64,000 nucleotides of DNA from Myxococcus eversor. GTDB taxonomy: Bacteria > Myxococcota > Myxococcia > Myxococcales > Myxococcaceae. The notes under the pieces were generated by a model that saw only the letters and a program-made list of their open reading frames with translations, was not told where the DNA came from and searched no databases. The stretch covers positions 1 to 64,000 of the forward strand of contig NZ_JAAIXY010000012.1 of NCBI RefSeq assembly GCF_010894455.1, given 5' to 3'. Positions 1 to 11,751 of the stretch are shown here, in pieces. Position 1 is the first letter of the stretch, and the number at the start of each line of letters is the position of its first letter. The translations under genes and the position numbers were made by a program.

Positions 1-1088
1 CCCCGCGAGCAGGGACGGAAGCGAAGCTGGCGGAGGTCTTCGCGGAGGTGCTGGGCGCGAAGCGGGTGGGGAGGAAGGACGACTTCTTCGAGCTGGGAGG
101 ACACTCACTGCTGGCGACGCAGGTGGTAGCGAGGGTGCGTGCGCTGACAGGTGTGGACGTCCCGTTGCGTGCGCTCTTCGAGGCACCCACGGTGGTGCAG
201 CTCGCGTCCTGGCTGGAAGGAACTCGGGCAGGTGGCGTGGTCCGAGACTGCGTGACCTTGCAGGCGGAGGGCTCGGGTACTCCCGTCTTCTTCGTTCACG
301 CGGTGGGTGGCGCGGTGGGGCCGTACCGGCTGCTCGCGCGCACGCTCGGAACGGAGCGGCCCTTCTTCGCGTTCCAGGCGCCTGGGCTGGATGGAGACGA
401 GGCTCCGTTGGAGCAGGTGGAAGCACTGGCGCGCCGCTACGTCGCATCCATGCGCGTGGTGCGGCCGGACGGCCCCTACATCCTGGGCGGCTGGTCCATG
501 GGTGGCGTCATCGCCTTCGAGATGGCGCGTGAGCTGGAGCGACAAGGGCAGCAGGTGGAACAACTCGTGCTCCTCGACAGCTTCGCTCCAGGGGACGAAT
601 CCCTCATGACAGCGCCCGAGGACGCGCTGTTGCTCACGGGCATGGCGATGGATCTGGCGCGCACGGCGGGGGCGGAATCGACGCTGCGTCCGGAGCTGCT
701 CATGGGCCTCACGGAAGACGAGCAGCTCGCTCGATTCGCCGAACACGCACGCGTCGCCAACTGGCTGCCTCCCGAGGTCCAGGACACCGACCTTCGAGCC
801 TGGCGCGACGTGACGCGAGCAAACCTCCGAGCACTATCCACGTACCGTCCAGGACCCTACGCCGGGCGCATGCTGCTTCTCCGTGCGAAGGACGCGAGGC
901 GCGAGCGGGCCGTGGACGCGAGCCATGGGTGGTCGCGCTGGGTCCCACAGGCACAGCTCAAGCTGGAGGACGTCGCCGGTGACCACTACAGCGTGCTGCG
1001 AGAGCCGTACCTGAGTGCATTGACCTCACGACTGGCACGCCTCCTCGAGGACGAAGAGGCTGACGAGGACCGGGACGCGGGCACTTAG
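1..1088 (+). CDS. Nonribosomal peptide synthetase, C-terminal end (carrier protein + thioesterase), partial
   Basis: This is the 3' end of a synthetase gene. The frame is open from base 3 to the left edge, so the start lies outside the window. A peptidyl-carrier domain comes first, with the phosphopantetheine site in FELGGHSLLATQ (Ser codon 105-107). A type I thioesterase follows, with the nucleophile motif GWSMGG (Ser codon 495-497), a likely catalytic Asp in LLDSF and the His in GDHYSVL near the end. In this family the carrier holds the finished chain and the thioesterase releases it by hydrolysis or cyclisation. It is the last module of its assembly line, and the following genes show no biosynthetic link. 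The product cannot be inferred because no adenylation domain is in view. Confidence 0.93.
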   Translation, partial: PRAGTEAKLAEVFAEVLGAKRVGRKDDFFELGGHSLLATQVVARVRALTGVDVPLRALFEAPTVVQLASWLEGTRAGGVVRDCVTLQAEGSGTPVFFVHAVGGAVGPYRLLARTLGTERPFFAFQAPGLDGDEAPLEQVEALARRYVASMRVVRPDGPYILGGWSMGGVIAFEMARELERQGQQVEQLVLLDSFAPGDESLMTAPEDALLLTGMAMDLARTAGAESTLRPELLMGLTEDEQLARFAEHARVANWLPPEVQDTDLRAWRDVTRANLRALSTYRPGPYAGRMLLLRAKDARRERAVDASHGWSRWVPQAQLKLEDVAGDHYSVLREPYLSALTSRLARLLEDEEADEDRDAGT

Positions 1089-1126
1089 TCGGGTGCGCTC
1101 CGTCACGAACCGAGTATGAAAGGGCC

Positions 1127-1903
1127 ATGACTCCAGGAAACCACGAGCCCTCCGAGTGGACCGATGGGATACGTCCCTATGGTCCGCTCTCGACGCTCAA
1201 GCCGCTCGCCGATGGCCTCTGGTGGGTGGACGGGCCCGTCGCGAGGATGAACTTTGGCCCGGTCTCACTGCCATTCCCCACGCGCATGGTCATTGTCCGG
1301 CTGGGCTCGGGGGGCTTGTGGCTCTGGTCTCCCACGGCGCCGACTCCCGAGCTCTTCGCGGAGGTCGATATGCTCGGCCGGGTCGAGCACCTCGTGTCGC
1401 CGAACCGGTTCCACTACGCGGCCATCCCAGCCTGGAAGGCGCGCTACCCGCACGCCACGGTCTGGGCTTCTCCGGGAGTCCGTGAGCGCGCACGCTCGCA
1501 GAAGCTCGACGTTCCCTTCGACACCGACCTACAGGATGCCGCCCCCGAGGCCTGGGCGAGCGACTTCGAACAGCTCATCTTCCGAGGCAGCCGCTTCGTC
1601 GAAGAGGTCGTGTTCTTCCACGAGGCCTCCTCGACGTTGATCCTCGCGGACCTGGTCATGGCGCTCGAACAGGAGCGCGTCCAACCTCGGTTCCGGTGGC
1701 TGCTGTCCCTCGGTGGCACCATGTGGCCGGGGCAGACGCCTCGTGAGGTCCAGGCAACGTCCTGGGGACGAAAGCCGCAGGCGCGCGCCTGCTACCAGCG
1801 GATGCTCGGATGGAAGCCGCAGCGGGTGCTCTTCGCACATGGGCGCTGCTATCTCGACGACGCGGTGGCTCAGCTCGAGCATGCCTTCGCCTGGCTGCGC
1901 TGA
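1127..1903 (+). CDS. DUF4336 protein, metallo-beta-lactamase-like fold
   Basis: A 258-residue soluble protein. It has the strand order of a metallo-beta-lactamase fold: a front sheet (RMVIVRLGSGGLWLWSP), then SPNRFHYAAI, FFHEASSTLILADLV and LFAHGRCYLDD. The zinc signature HxHxDH is absent, and the sequence fits the DUF4336 family, whose reaction is not established. The ATG is 38 bases after the synthetase stop, with only a weak AAAGGGCC upstream. It converges with the amidase gene, leaving 13 bases between the stops. A second protein of the same type lies at 37891-38556. The family call is fairly sure and the function is unknown. Confidence 0.75.
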   Translation: MTPGNHEPSEWTDGIRPYGPLSTLKPLADGLWWVDGPVARMNFGPVSLPFPTRMVIVRLGSGGLWLWSPTAPTPELFAEVDMLGRVEHLVSPNRFHYAAIPAWKARYPHATVWASPGVRERARSQKLDVPFDTDLQDAAPEAWASDFEQLIFRGSRFVEEVVFFHEASSTLILADLVMALEQERVQPRFRWLLSLGGTMWPGQTPREVQATSWGRKPQARACYQRMLGWKPQRVLFAHGRCYLDDAVAQLEHAFAWLR

Positions 1904-1916
1904 CGTACGGTCCTCG

Positions 1917-2921
1917 TCAGCGGCTCTTCATCTGGGGTGCCGCGACGAGAGCCGGCGTGAAGGCGTCCACCAGCCCCTGCGTCACCGCTGAACCAAAGGC
2001 CTCCAGTGTGCGCTCCTCCCGCCACCGCGCGGCCTCCTCGAAGTCGAGCGCATGGTGCGTCTCGATGATGACGGAGGGGATGGTCGGCTTGCGCAGCACG
2101 AAGATGCGGCGATGAGTGGGCTCTCGCGCCACGAAGACTCCGGCCTGCGCGGAGTCAGCGGCATAGAGCCCCGTGTAGTCCACGCCGTCGTAGTGCAGGA
2201 AGCCCACTTGAGACAGGTTCCGTGCAAGCGCCCGCGCCAGCGTGGCCCGGCGCGCCTTGAGTGGCGCCTCCGCCTCCTCGGACCACAGCACGCTGAACCC
2301 CGGCGTCGCATCCTGGCGGTTGCACTCCTGTCCCTCCGCGGGGGACCACGGCTGCGCCATCCCCCGTGAGTCCGAGTGCAGACTCACCAGCACGTGCGCA
2401 CCCCAGCGCTCGGCCTCCGTGAGCCGGTCGGCATAGGCGACCCGCTGTCCCGACTTGCGGCTGAGGCGCACCTCGAAGCGCCCCGTGGCCTCCAGTCGCC
2501 GCGCCAGGTCCTCGGCCACTCGCAACGTGAAGACCTCTTCGTCCTCACACGTGACGGACCGGTTGCCGGTGTTCCCCTCCGCCCCATGTCCCGCGTCCAG
2601 GTACACGCGCTGCTTGCCGAACCCCTGGGGGAAGTGTGCCGACACGAGCGTCAGCGGCGCCCCGGACGCGGGCCATCTCGGCGTCGCGCGGACGGCCTCG
2701 GGCTCCCCGGACGGCTGCTTCCGCGCGGGAGGCTCGACCACGACGCCCTTGGGTTCGCCCGGAGCGGTGGGCAGCGAGGAGCGATTGCCCTCCACCGACT
2801 CCCGCACCGCGCCCGAGTCGACGGGCAGGGGGACGCGGTTCGCCTCGGTCGAGGCCCGCGTGCACGCAGGCCCCGCGAGCAGGATGACTCCCAGTCCCCA
2901 CACTCCAGCGGATTTCATCAT
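1917..2921 (-). CDS. N-acetylmuramoyl-L-alanine amidase (Amidase_3 family), exported
   Basis: Cleaves the bond between N-acetylmuramate and L-alanine in peptidoglycan. The 334-residue protein begins MMKSAGVWGLGVILLAGPAC, a signal peptide that may be a lipoprotein signal with a weak lipobox (GPAC). A Pro/Glu-rich linker follows. The catalytic domain then has the zinc ligands of Amidase_3: His in DAGHG, Glu in EDEEV, His in VSLHSDS, and the C-terminal Glu in VIIETHH. The frame is open for another 64 codons upstream, but that part is Arg-rich and unlike a leader, so the double ATG at 2921/2918 is preferred. The gene is divergent from the helicase gene at 3071, with about 150 bases shared between them. 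Confidence 0.88.
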   Translation of the reverse strand: MMKSAGVWGLGVILLAGPACTRASTEANRVPLPVDSGAVRESVEGNRSSLPTAPGEPKGVVVEPPARKQPSGEPEAVRATPRWPASGAPLTLVSAHFPQGFGKQRVYLDAGHGAEGNTGNRSVTCEDEEVFTLRVAEDLARRLEATGRFEVRLSRKSGQRVAYADRLTEAERWGAHVLVSLHSDSRGMAQPWSPAEGQECNRQDATPGFSVLWSEEAEAPLKARRATLARALARNLSQVGFLHYDGVDYTGLYAADSAQAGVFVAREPTHRRIFVLRKPTIPSVIIETHHALDFEEAARWREERTLEAFGSAVTQGLVDAFTPALVAAPQMKSR

Positions 2922-3070
2922 GACGGGTCCGACGCCTGGCAAGGGAGCGTCGTTCCCCAGTGTGCCGTGGAATGGCGGGGAAGCGGAAGTCACGGAAGGA
3001 AGGTTGCCCGCCCGGCCGCTTCGTCGTCGCGCTTGCGTTTCCCCTCCGCTTCGCGAAGAAGCGAAGGGCC

Positions 3071-6000
3071 ATGTCCGTGGAGCGCCCGCAGCCCGTCCCC
3101 TCGACTGTCCCACACTTCGCCACGGAAGGTGCCCTGCGCTCCTGGCTGCGGGAGCACGGCATCGAGCACCTGTCCCGCTTGAGCCTCACGGTGCTGACGC
3201 CCCTGGTGGACGCCGCGCTCCTTCCCCAGGCCCGTCCCGCGACGGCTCGCCGCCGCCTGGTGGAGATGCTCAACGAGGAGGCTCGGACCCGCTGGATTCA
3301 GGAGTCCCTCCCGTCTCCGAAGATGAAGGAGCTGCTCCCGCTGCTCGCGTGGCGCTTCGTGGAGGAGGAGCGTCGGAACACGGAGCAGGCCCGCGCCTCG
3401 CTCCCCGAACGCCTCGCGCCGCCCCCAGAGGCACGCACGCACCGCGTCCACGGCCTGCTCCTGGACCTGCGTGGCCGCGCGCCCCACACCGTTGCCCCGC
3501 GTCTCACGAGTGTCCTGAGTCGCGACGCGCTCCAGCTCGACTCCGAGCTCCCGGGCTTCCGCTTCCGCGAGACGCGCTGCTCGGAGCTGCCCTACGGCGC
3601 GCAGATGGGGTTCATCCTCCCCGAGGCGAGCCTCACCTTCACGCCCACCGCCGTGCAGGGCGACTGCACCTGTGGCGCGCCTCCGTGTGTCCATCTGCTC
3701 GCAGCCATCGACACGGTGCTCCTGTGGCTGCGCCAACCCTGGACGGAGGGCTTTGGTGAGACGCTCGATGAGCTGGTGCGTCCGGGATGGGACCGCACGC
3801 TCCGGGCGCTGGAGCGCGCGCTCGACGAGGGGCTCGGGAGCGGCGCGGGCGTGGAGGTCTCCTGGCGCGTCGACGTCATCGAGGGCTACGGCGTGGAGGT
3901 GCACCCGTACGTGCACCGGCGCAACAAGAAGGGCCAGCGCTCGACGGGCGCGAAGGTGAGCCGACGCAAGCTGCTTCAAGAGCACGGCGCGCAGTTGTCC
4001 TCGCTCGACGCACGCCTCGCGTCGCTGCTCCCGGACAACGACGGGCCCGTCTCCCGCGCGCTGCTCGTCGAACTGGTGGACCACCCCCGCCTCTACCAGG
4101 AGGGCACGCAGGACCTGCTCATCCACGTCGAGCGCGCCAAGGTGGGCATCGTCGCGGTGGAGCGGGGTGGGGCGGTGGTCGTCACCGCGGGCGTCGACGG
4201 CGCGACGTTGTCCTCGTCGATGGTGGACCGCGTGCGCAAGTCGAAGCCCGAGGAGGCGCTCTTCCTCTGGGACGAGGGCGCGCGTCAGCTCACCCTCCTG
4301 GACGTGGGCCCGGAGGTCCGCGCGCTCGCCACGGTGCTCCAGCGCCACGGCAATGTCTTCCCGCCAGAGAGCCACGGCGCGCTGCTGGAGAAGCTCGCGA
4401 AGCTGGCCGTGCGGCTGCCCGTGTCCCTGCCTCGCGGCGTCATGGGTGAGCGCGTCCCCGTGCTCCAGCTCCCGGTGCTGCGGCTCGAAATCGAACCCGG
4501 CGGCGCGGTGCGCGCGGACCTGCGCGTGCGCGCCCTCCCGGACAGCACGTCCTTCATCCCCGGCGAGGGGCCGCGAGATGTCTACGTACGCCGTGGCAAC
4601 GACGCCGTGCACACCGTGCGCGACTTCGTGAAGGAGCTGGCGCAGGCCGAGTCGCTCCAGACGCGCCTGCCCTTCGCGCTCGCGGAGCCGCAGGTGATGC
4701 CCTTCTCGTACACCTTCTCGGGAGTGCAGGGGGCGCTCGCGCTGCTCGCCGCGTGTCAGGAGCTGGAGCCTCGTCCGGAGCTGGAGTGGCTGGGCTCACC
4801 GCTTCGAATCGCGAGCCACCGAGGGGCCAGCGCGCTGAAAATCACCGTCGAGCGCAAGCGGGACTGGTTCGGGATGCTCGGCGGGCTCGCGGTGCAGGGC
4901 GAGCGCGTGGAGCTGGCGCGACTGCTCGATGCCGCGCGCCGCAAGGAGCGCTTCGTCCTGGTGAAGGACCACACCTACGTGGAGGTCGAAGAGGCGCTGC
5001 GGCAGCACCTGGAGCGGCTCGCGGACCATGCCCATTCGTCGCGCCATGGCCTGGAAGTGGGGCCGGCCGCCGCGGAGGCCCTGTCCGCCCTGAGTGGCGC
5101 TGGCGCCGAGCTGGATGCGGACAAGACCTGGCAGGGGCTCGTCGAGCGCATCTTCGCCGCGAAGGAGCTGAAGCCGAAGGTCCCCGCAACGCTGAAGACG
5201 GAGCTGCGCGACTATCAGGCGGAGGGCTTCCGGTGGCTCACGCGACTGGCCTCCTGGGGCGCGGGCGCGGTGCTCGCGGACGACATGGGACTGGGCAAGA
5301 CGGTGCAGGCCCTGGCCGTCCTGCTGGAGCGAAGCAAGCACGGGCCCGCGCTCGTGTTGGCGCCCACCTCCGTGGCCTTCAACTGGATGGACGAGGCGAA
5401 GCGCTTCGCGCCCTCGCTGCGGATGCGCCTCTTCTCCGAGGCGGCGGACCGGGGCGGCCTGCTCGAGAGGCTGGGGCCTCGGGACGTGCTCGTCATCAGC
5501 TACGGCCTGCTGACGCGAGACATCGGCCGGCTGTCCGAGCTGCGCTTCGCCACCATCGTCTTCGACGAGGCCCAGGCCCTGAAGAACGCCAGCACGCATC
5601 GCTTCCGCGCCGCGAGGGCGCTCCAGGGCGACTTCAAGTTCGCCCTCTCCGGCACCCCCATGGAGAACCACCTGGGCGAGCTGTGGAGCGTGTTCTCCCT
5701 CGTCTTCCCGGGGCTGCTCGGCAGTCAGGAGTCGTTCCGCACGCGGTTCGCCATCCCCATTGAACGCCGCGTGGACCCCACCGCGGCCCCCGCGCTCGCC
5801 CGCGTCCTGCAACCCTTCCTCCTGCGTCGCACCAAGGCCCAGGTGGAGGCGCAGCTTCCTCCGCGCACCGACGTGCGTGTGCCCGTCGTGTTGTCCTCGG
5901 ACGAGTGGACGCTGTACGAGGACGCGCGACTGGCGGCCATCTCCGCGCTGGAATCGCGCCCGGAGGTCATGCGCGAGCGGCGGGAGCGCGAGCACGAGCA

Positions 6001-6640
6001 GCGCTTCGAGGTGCTCGCGGCCCTCACCCGGCTGCGATTGCTGGCCTCGCACCCGCGCCTCTACGACGCCGAGTCACGCGTGGAGTCCTCCAAGCTGGAG
6101 CGCTTCCTGGAGCTCGTGGACGAGCTGCGCGCCGAGGGCCATCGCGCCCTCGTCTTCAGCCAGTTCACCTCGCATCTGGCCCTGGTGCGGGAGGTGCTGG
6201 ACGCGCGCGGCATCGTCTACGAGTACCTGGATGGCCACACGACGCCGAGGGGCCGCGCCGAGGCCGTGAAGGCCTTCCAGGAGGGCACCGCGCCGCTGTT
6301 CCTCATCTCCCTCAAGGCCGGTGGCTTCGGCCTCAACCTCACCGCCGCGAACAGCGTCATCCACCTGGACCCGTGGTGGAACCCGGCCGTGGAGGATCAG
6401 GCCTCGGACCGCGCGCACCGCATCGGCCAGGAGCGCCCCGTCACCGTCTACCGGCTGGTGGCGCGCGGCACGATTGAGGAGCAGATGCTCTCCCTGCACG
6501 AGCACAAGCGCGCGCTCGTCGCGGACGTGCTGGAGGGCAAGGACGGCGCCGGGCGGCTCTCCACCCAGGAGCTGCTCGGCCTGCTCTCACAGCGGCTCTC
6601 CGCGCCCGACGCGCAGGACACGCCACCGACGCGGCACTGA
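3071..6640 (+). CDS. SNF2-family DEAD/DEAH helicase with SWIM zinc finger
   Basis: A 1189-residue ATP-dependent DNA translocase of the bacterial Snf2/HepA type. The N-terminal half carries a SWIM zinc finger at about residues 199-208 (C-T-C-GAPP-C-V-H). The helicase core follows: Walker A in DDMGLGKT near residue 740, DEAQ in FDEAQALKN near 832, SGTPMENH near 861, and the C-terminal lobe with LDPWWNPAVEDQASDR and HRIGQ near 1115. Swi2/Snf2 proteins with SWIM domains are thought to remodel or clear protein-DNA complexes; the bacterial role is unknown. The ATG at 3071 follows GAAGCGAAGGGCC. An ATG at 2960 in the same frame would add a 37-residue Arg/Lys-rich stretch and is less likely. It lies next to lonD and the imuAB genes but is not in an operon with them. 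Confidence 0.92.
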   Translation: MSVERPQPVPSTVPHFATEGALRSWLREHGIEHLSRLSLTVLTPLVDAALLPQARPATARRRLVEMLNEEARTRWIQESLPSPKMKELLPLLAWRFVEEERRNTEQARASLPERLAPPPEARTHRVHGLLLDLRGRAPHTVAPRLTSVLSRDALQLDSELPGFRFRETRCSELPYGAQMGFILPEASLTFTPTAVQGDCTCGAPPCVHLLAAIDTVLLWLRQPWTEGFGETLDELVRPGWDRTLRALERALDEGLGSGAGVEVSWRVDVIEGYGVEVHPYVHRRNKKGQRSTGAKVSRRKLLQEHGAQLSSLDARLASLLPDNDGPVSRALLVELVDHPRLYQEGTQDLLIHVERAKVGIVAVERGGAVVVTAGVDGATLSSSMVDRVRKSKPEEALFLWDEGARQLTLLDVGPEVRALATVLQRHGNVFPPESHGALLEKLAKLAVRLPVSLPRGVMGERVPVLQLPVLRLEIEPGGAVRADLRVRALPDSTSFIPGEGPRDVYVRRGNDAVHTVRDFVKELAQAESLQTRLPFALAEPQVMPFSYTFSGVQGALALLAACQELEPRPELEWLGSPLRIASHRGASALKITVERKRDWFGMLGGLAVQGERVELARLLDAARRKERFVLVKDHTYVEVEEALRQHLERLADHAHSSRHGLEVGPAAAEALSALSGAGAELDADKTWQGLVERIFAAKELKPKVPATLKTELRDYQAEGFRWLTRLASWGAGAVLADDMGLGKTVQALAVLLERSKHGPALVLAPTSVAFNWMDEAKRFAPSLRMRLFSEAADRGGLLERLGPRDVLVISYGLLTRDIGRLSELRFATIVFDEAQALKNASTHRFRAARALQGDFKFALSGTPMENHLGELWSVFSLVFPGLLGSQESFRTRFAIPIERRVDPTAAPALARVLQPFLLRRTKAQVEAQLPPRTDVRVPVVLSSDEWTLYEDARLAAISALESRPEVMRERREREHEQRFEVLAALTRLRLLASHPRLYDAESRVESSKLERFLELVDELRAEGHRALVFSQFTSHLALVREVLDARGIVYEYLDGHTTPRGRAEAVKAFQEGTAPLFLISLKAGGFGLNLTAANSVIHLDPWWNPAVEDQASDRAHRIGQERPVTVYRLVARGTIEEQMLSLHEHKRALVADVLEGKDGAGRLSTQELLGLLSQRLSAPDAQDTPPTRH

Positions 6641-6673
6641 GCAGCGGCGAGGGCAGTGCGCCCGCAAAGACAA

Positions 6674-6705
6674 CGGGCAGGTCCCTCCGAGGAGGAACCT
6701 GCCCG
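6674..6705. terminator. Hairpin between convergent helicase and lonD genes
   Basis: The arms CGGGCAGGTCCCTCC and GGAGGAACCTGCCCG pair over 15 bases with one mismatch. On the minus strand the stem is followed by GTTGTCTTTG, so termination of lonD is the better fit. It may also stop the helicase transcript. Confidence 0.6.
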
Positions 6706-6737
6706 CGTCATGACTCAGTGGCCGTCAGGGCCCGCGC

Positions 6738-9230
<2,493 letters not shown>

Positions 9231-9488
9231 GAAGTTCGGCCTCTTCCTTCGTCTTCAAGCCCAACCGTGCGAGCGGCCAGGCCGGTGAACATCTGTCGGT
9301 TTCTTGCGGCAGATGAACCAACGTAACAACCAAAACGCCCATGGCAAACGCCGTGTGCGATTTTCCACGTCCAAGTCGGATGCCAGACGCTGCACCTTGT
9401 CTCGCCTCCGGGCCTGGGGTGGGGCATGCTCGCCCCCCCAGCCCTGATGCGTCGCGCCGCCTGGGCGCGCCGTCTCTTAGGAGGCCCC

Positions 9489-10703
9489 ATGAAGCTGAAG
9501 CCCTGTGCCCCCCTGCTCCTGTTGCCGGCCCTCTGGGTGGCGTCCTGCACGTCGCCCGTCGACGAGCCGGGCTCCTCCCTTCCAGGCAAGTGTCAGAGCG
9601 AGTCTCCCGTCGTGGCGCCGCAGAAGACGGACATCCTCTTCGTCATCGACAACTCGGCCTCCATGGCCGAGGAGCAGGCCGGCATCGCCACCGAGCTGCC
9701 CGCCTTCATCAAGGCCCTCCAGGAAGGCGGCGGCGTGACGCAGGACTTCCGCGTGGGGGTGATCACCACGTCCGTCTACCGGCGGATCCTCTTCCAGGGC
9801 GTGGAGCAATACCGCGAATACCCCGCCGAGTCGGGACACCTTCAGGCTGTTCCGGAGGCGGATGGCCAGCCCTCGGATTCGCGCTACATCGAGAGCACGG
9901 ACGAGCACCTGCTGGAGCGCTTCCGCCGGCTGGTGCAGCAGGGGACGGCGGGCAGCGGGCAGGAGTCTCCGTTCGAGGCCGTGCGGCTGGCGGTCTCCGA
10001 GCCCCTGGCCAACACCTCCATCGGCGAGGGAGGCAACGGCGGCTTCCTTCGGGATGGAGCGCGGCTGCTGGTGGTCGTGGTGACGGACGAGGAGGACTGC
10101 AGCTCCACGGTGCGCCCGCCGCCGGTCATCGTCCCGGACGACACGTCGGTGGACAAGTGCAGCGAGAACGCGGCGCTGCTGACGTCGGTGGACGAGTACT
10201 TCCAGCTCTTCAGCACGCTGCGCGACTCGAAGGGCGGGCGCCGCGAGGTGCTCTGGGCCACGGTGGGCCCGGTGGCGCTGAGTGACAAGCGAGCGGAGCT
10301 GGTGCTCGACGTCACGCCGCAGGGGACGTACGTGCGCAACGTGGACTGCCCCACGTCGTATGGGCCGGGGCACCGGCACCGGGCGATGGCGGAGAAGTTC
10401 GACACCAAGTTCGACAACCTGGATTCCATCTGCCGGGCGAGCTACCGGGACACGCTGCTGGGCATCGCCGAGCTGGCCGCGGTGGCGCAGAGCCTGGACG
10501 TGGTGAACCTGCCGGATCCGCGGCTGGCGCGGGTGGAGCTGACGCGCGCCGGGGGCACGGTGGAGACGTGCTCGGTGGCCGCGGGGGACCTGACCTACGA
10601 GCCGTCCGGTGAGGAGCGCCCCGCGCGCCTCTACTTCGGCGGGAGCTGCCTGCGCCGGGCGGATGACGAGAAGGTGGAAGTGAAGGTCATCTGCGCCGGC
10701 TAG
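9489..10703 (+). CDS. Lipoprotein with von Willebrand factor A-like domain
   Basis: A 404-residue lipoprotein. The signal peptide ends in the lipobox WVASC. The domain that follows has the metal-ion adhesion motif DxSxS in FVIDNSASMAEEQ, and a second metal-site region VVVVTDEEDCS. VWA domains bind metal and protein ligands. In myxobacteria many such lipoproteins of about 400 residues exist with no known role. The start is set by a very good ribosome site, AGGAGGCCCCATG; the ORF is open 21 codons further upstream without a signal-like sequence. It is divergent from lonD, with 258 bases between them. The ligand and surface location are inferred only. Confidence 0.82.
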   Translation: MKLKPCAPLLLLPALWVASCTSPVDEPGSSLPGKCQSESPVVAPQKTDILFVIDNSASMAEEQAGIATELPAFIKALQEGGGVTQDFRVGVITTSVYRRILFQGVEQYREYPAESGHLQAVPEADGQPSDSRYIESTDEHLLERFRRLVQQGTAGSGQESPFEAVRLAVSEPLANTSIGEGGNGGFLRDGARLLVVVVTDEEDCSSTVRPPPVIVPDDTSVDKCSENAALLTSVDEYFQLFSTLRDSKGGRREVLWATVGPVALSDKRAELVLDVTPQGTYVRNVDCPTSYGPGHRHRAMAEKFDTKFDNLDSICRASYRDTLLGIAELAAVAQSLDVVNLPDPRLARVELTRAGGTVETCSVAAGDLTYEPSGEERPARLYFGGSCLRRADDEKVEVKVICAG

Positions 10704-10819
10704 GACGCGCAGGGGCTTGAGATCGCTGGCTTCGGGCCAGCGGATCCAAGCCGGTGCGTCGTGTCGCCTCGCCCATCGCCGTGCGTCCTGTCCGAGCGCA
10801 CGTCAGACCCGTGAGCATA

Positions 10820-10835
10820 CTGAACCGCTGTCCAG
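10820..10835 (+). promoter_or_regulatory. Candidate LexA/SOS operator upstream of imuA
   Basis: CTGAACCGCTGTCCAG has the form CTGAAC-N7-CAG and the CTG-N10-CAG spacing of a LexA box. It ends 39 bases before the imuA ATG. The same pattern precedes dnaE2 at 22403-22418. The match to the myxobacterial LexA consensus I remember is only partial at this site. Confidence 0.5.
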
Positions 10836-10874
10836 GCGGCTGTTCGGTGTGCCGGGTTCCGGCGAGGAGGCGAG

Positions 10875-11741
10875 ATGAGCGCGGCGTTGGTGCAGCAGGC
10901 AGGCCCGGCGGGCTCGGTGGTGGATCAGCTCCGGGAGCGGATCCGCCAGTTGCAGGCGGCGCCCCGGCGCTACCTGGCCGTCCTTCGCACGGGGATGGAG
11001 GCGGTGGACGCGCTCTTGCCCTCGGGCGGCTTCCCGCTGGGGCAGGCGGTGGAGCTGTGCGGCGAGGCGGCTTCGGGGCGGACCAGCCTGGCGCTGAGCG
11101 CGGTGGCGGCGGCGCACCGGGAGGAGCGGCTGTGTGCGTGGGTGGACGGGCCTCGTGAGCTCTATCCCCCGGCGGCCGCGGCGCAGGGCGTGGACCTGGA
11201 GCGGTTGCTCCTCGTTCGTCCCAAGGCGCCCGAGCAGCGGGTGTGGGCGGCGGTGCAGCTCGCCCGGAGCGGTGCCTTCGCCTGCGTGGTGCTGGACCTG
11301 ACGCGAGGGGTGGGCGCGGTGGGGCGGCCTCCGCGAGTGGGATTGGCGGAGACACGCAAGCTGGCGGAAGCGGCGGAGCGTGGGGGCGGGCTGCTGTTGC
11401 TGCTCACCTCTCCGGATGCGCCGGCGGATGGGGTGACTCGGCTGCGGACGGAGTCGGGGGATGGGGAGGGGTGGTCCGTGGAGGTGGTGCGCAGCCGGCG
11501 GGGTGGGACGGGGGCTCGGGCGGTGGTGCCGTGGAGCACGCTGTACCCGGAGCTGGGGCTGGAGGGGGGCGGGAGGCTGCTGGACGTGGGGCCGGTGGAT
11601 GCGGATGCCACGCCGGACTTCTTGAAGGAGGGGGCGTGGGTGGCTCGCAACGGCCTGGGGATCCAGGGCCAGCGGCCCGGGCGGGATGGCGCCATGCCGT
11701 CGTTGCGAGCGGGTTTGAGCGCGGCCTCGGCGGCGCACTGA
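10875..11741 (+). CDS. imuA: ImuA, RecA-like accessory protein of the mutagenic translesion system
   Basis: A 288-residue protein of the ImuA/SulA-like RecA-fold family. The start of the core has the usual TGMEAVDALLPSGGFPLGQAVEL. The Walker A region is degenerate (GEAASGRTS). Strands follow as LCAWVDGPRELYPP and FACVVLDL, the latter at the Walker B position without the acidic pair. ImuA works with ImuB and DnaE2 in damage-induced mutagenesis. The ATG is preceded by GAGGAGGCGAG. The imuB start is 10 bases after the stop, so the two are co-transcribed. A candidate SOS box lies upstream. Family confidence comes mainly from the neighbour and the RecA-like pattern. Confidence 0.85.
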   Translation: MSAALVQQAGPAGSVVDQLRERIRQLQAAPRRYLAVLRTGMEAVDALLPSGGFPLGQAVELCGEAASGRTSLALSAVAAAHREERLCAWVDGPRELYPPAAAAQGVDLERLLLVRPKAPEQRVWAAVQLARSGAFACVVLDLTRGVGAVGRPPRVGLAETRKLAEAAERGGGLLLLLTSPDAPADGVTRLRTESGDGEGWSVEVVRSRRGGTGARAVVPWSTLYPELGLEGGGRLLDVGPVDADATPDFLKEGAWVARNGLGIQGQRPGRDGAMPSLRAGLSAASAAH

Positions 11742-11751
11742 GGCACGCGCC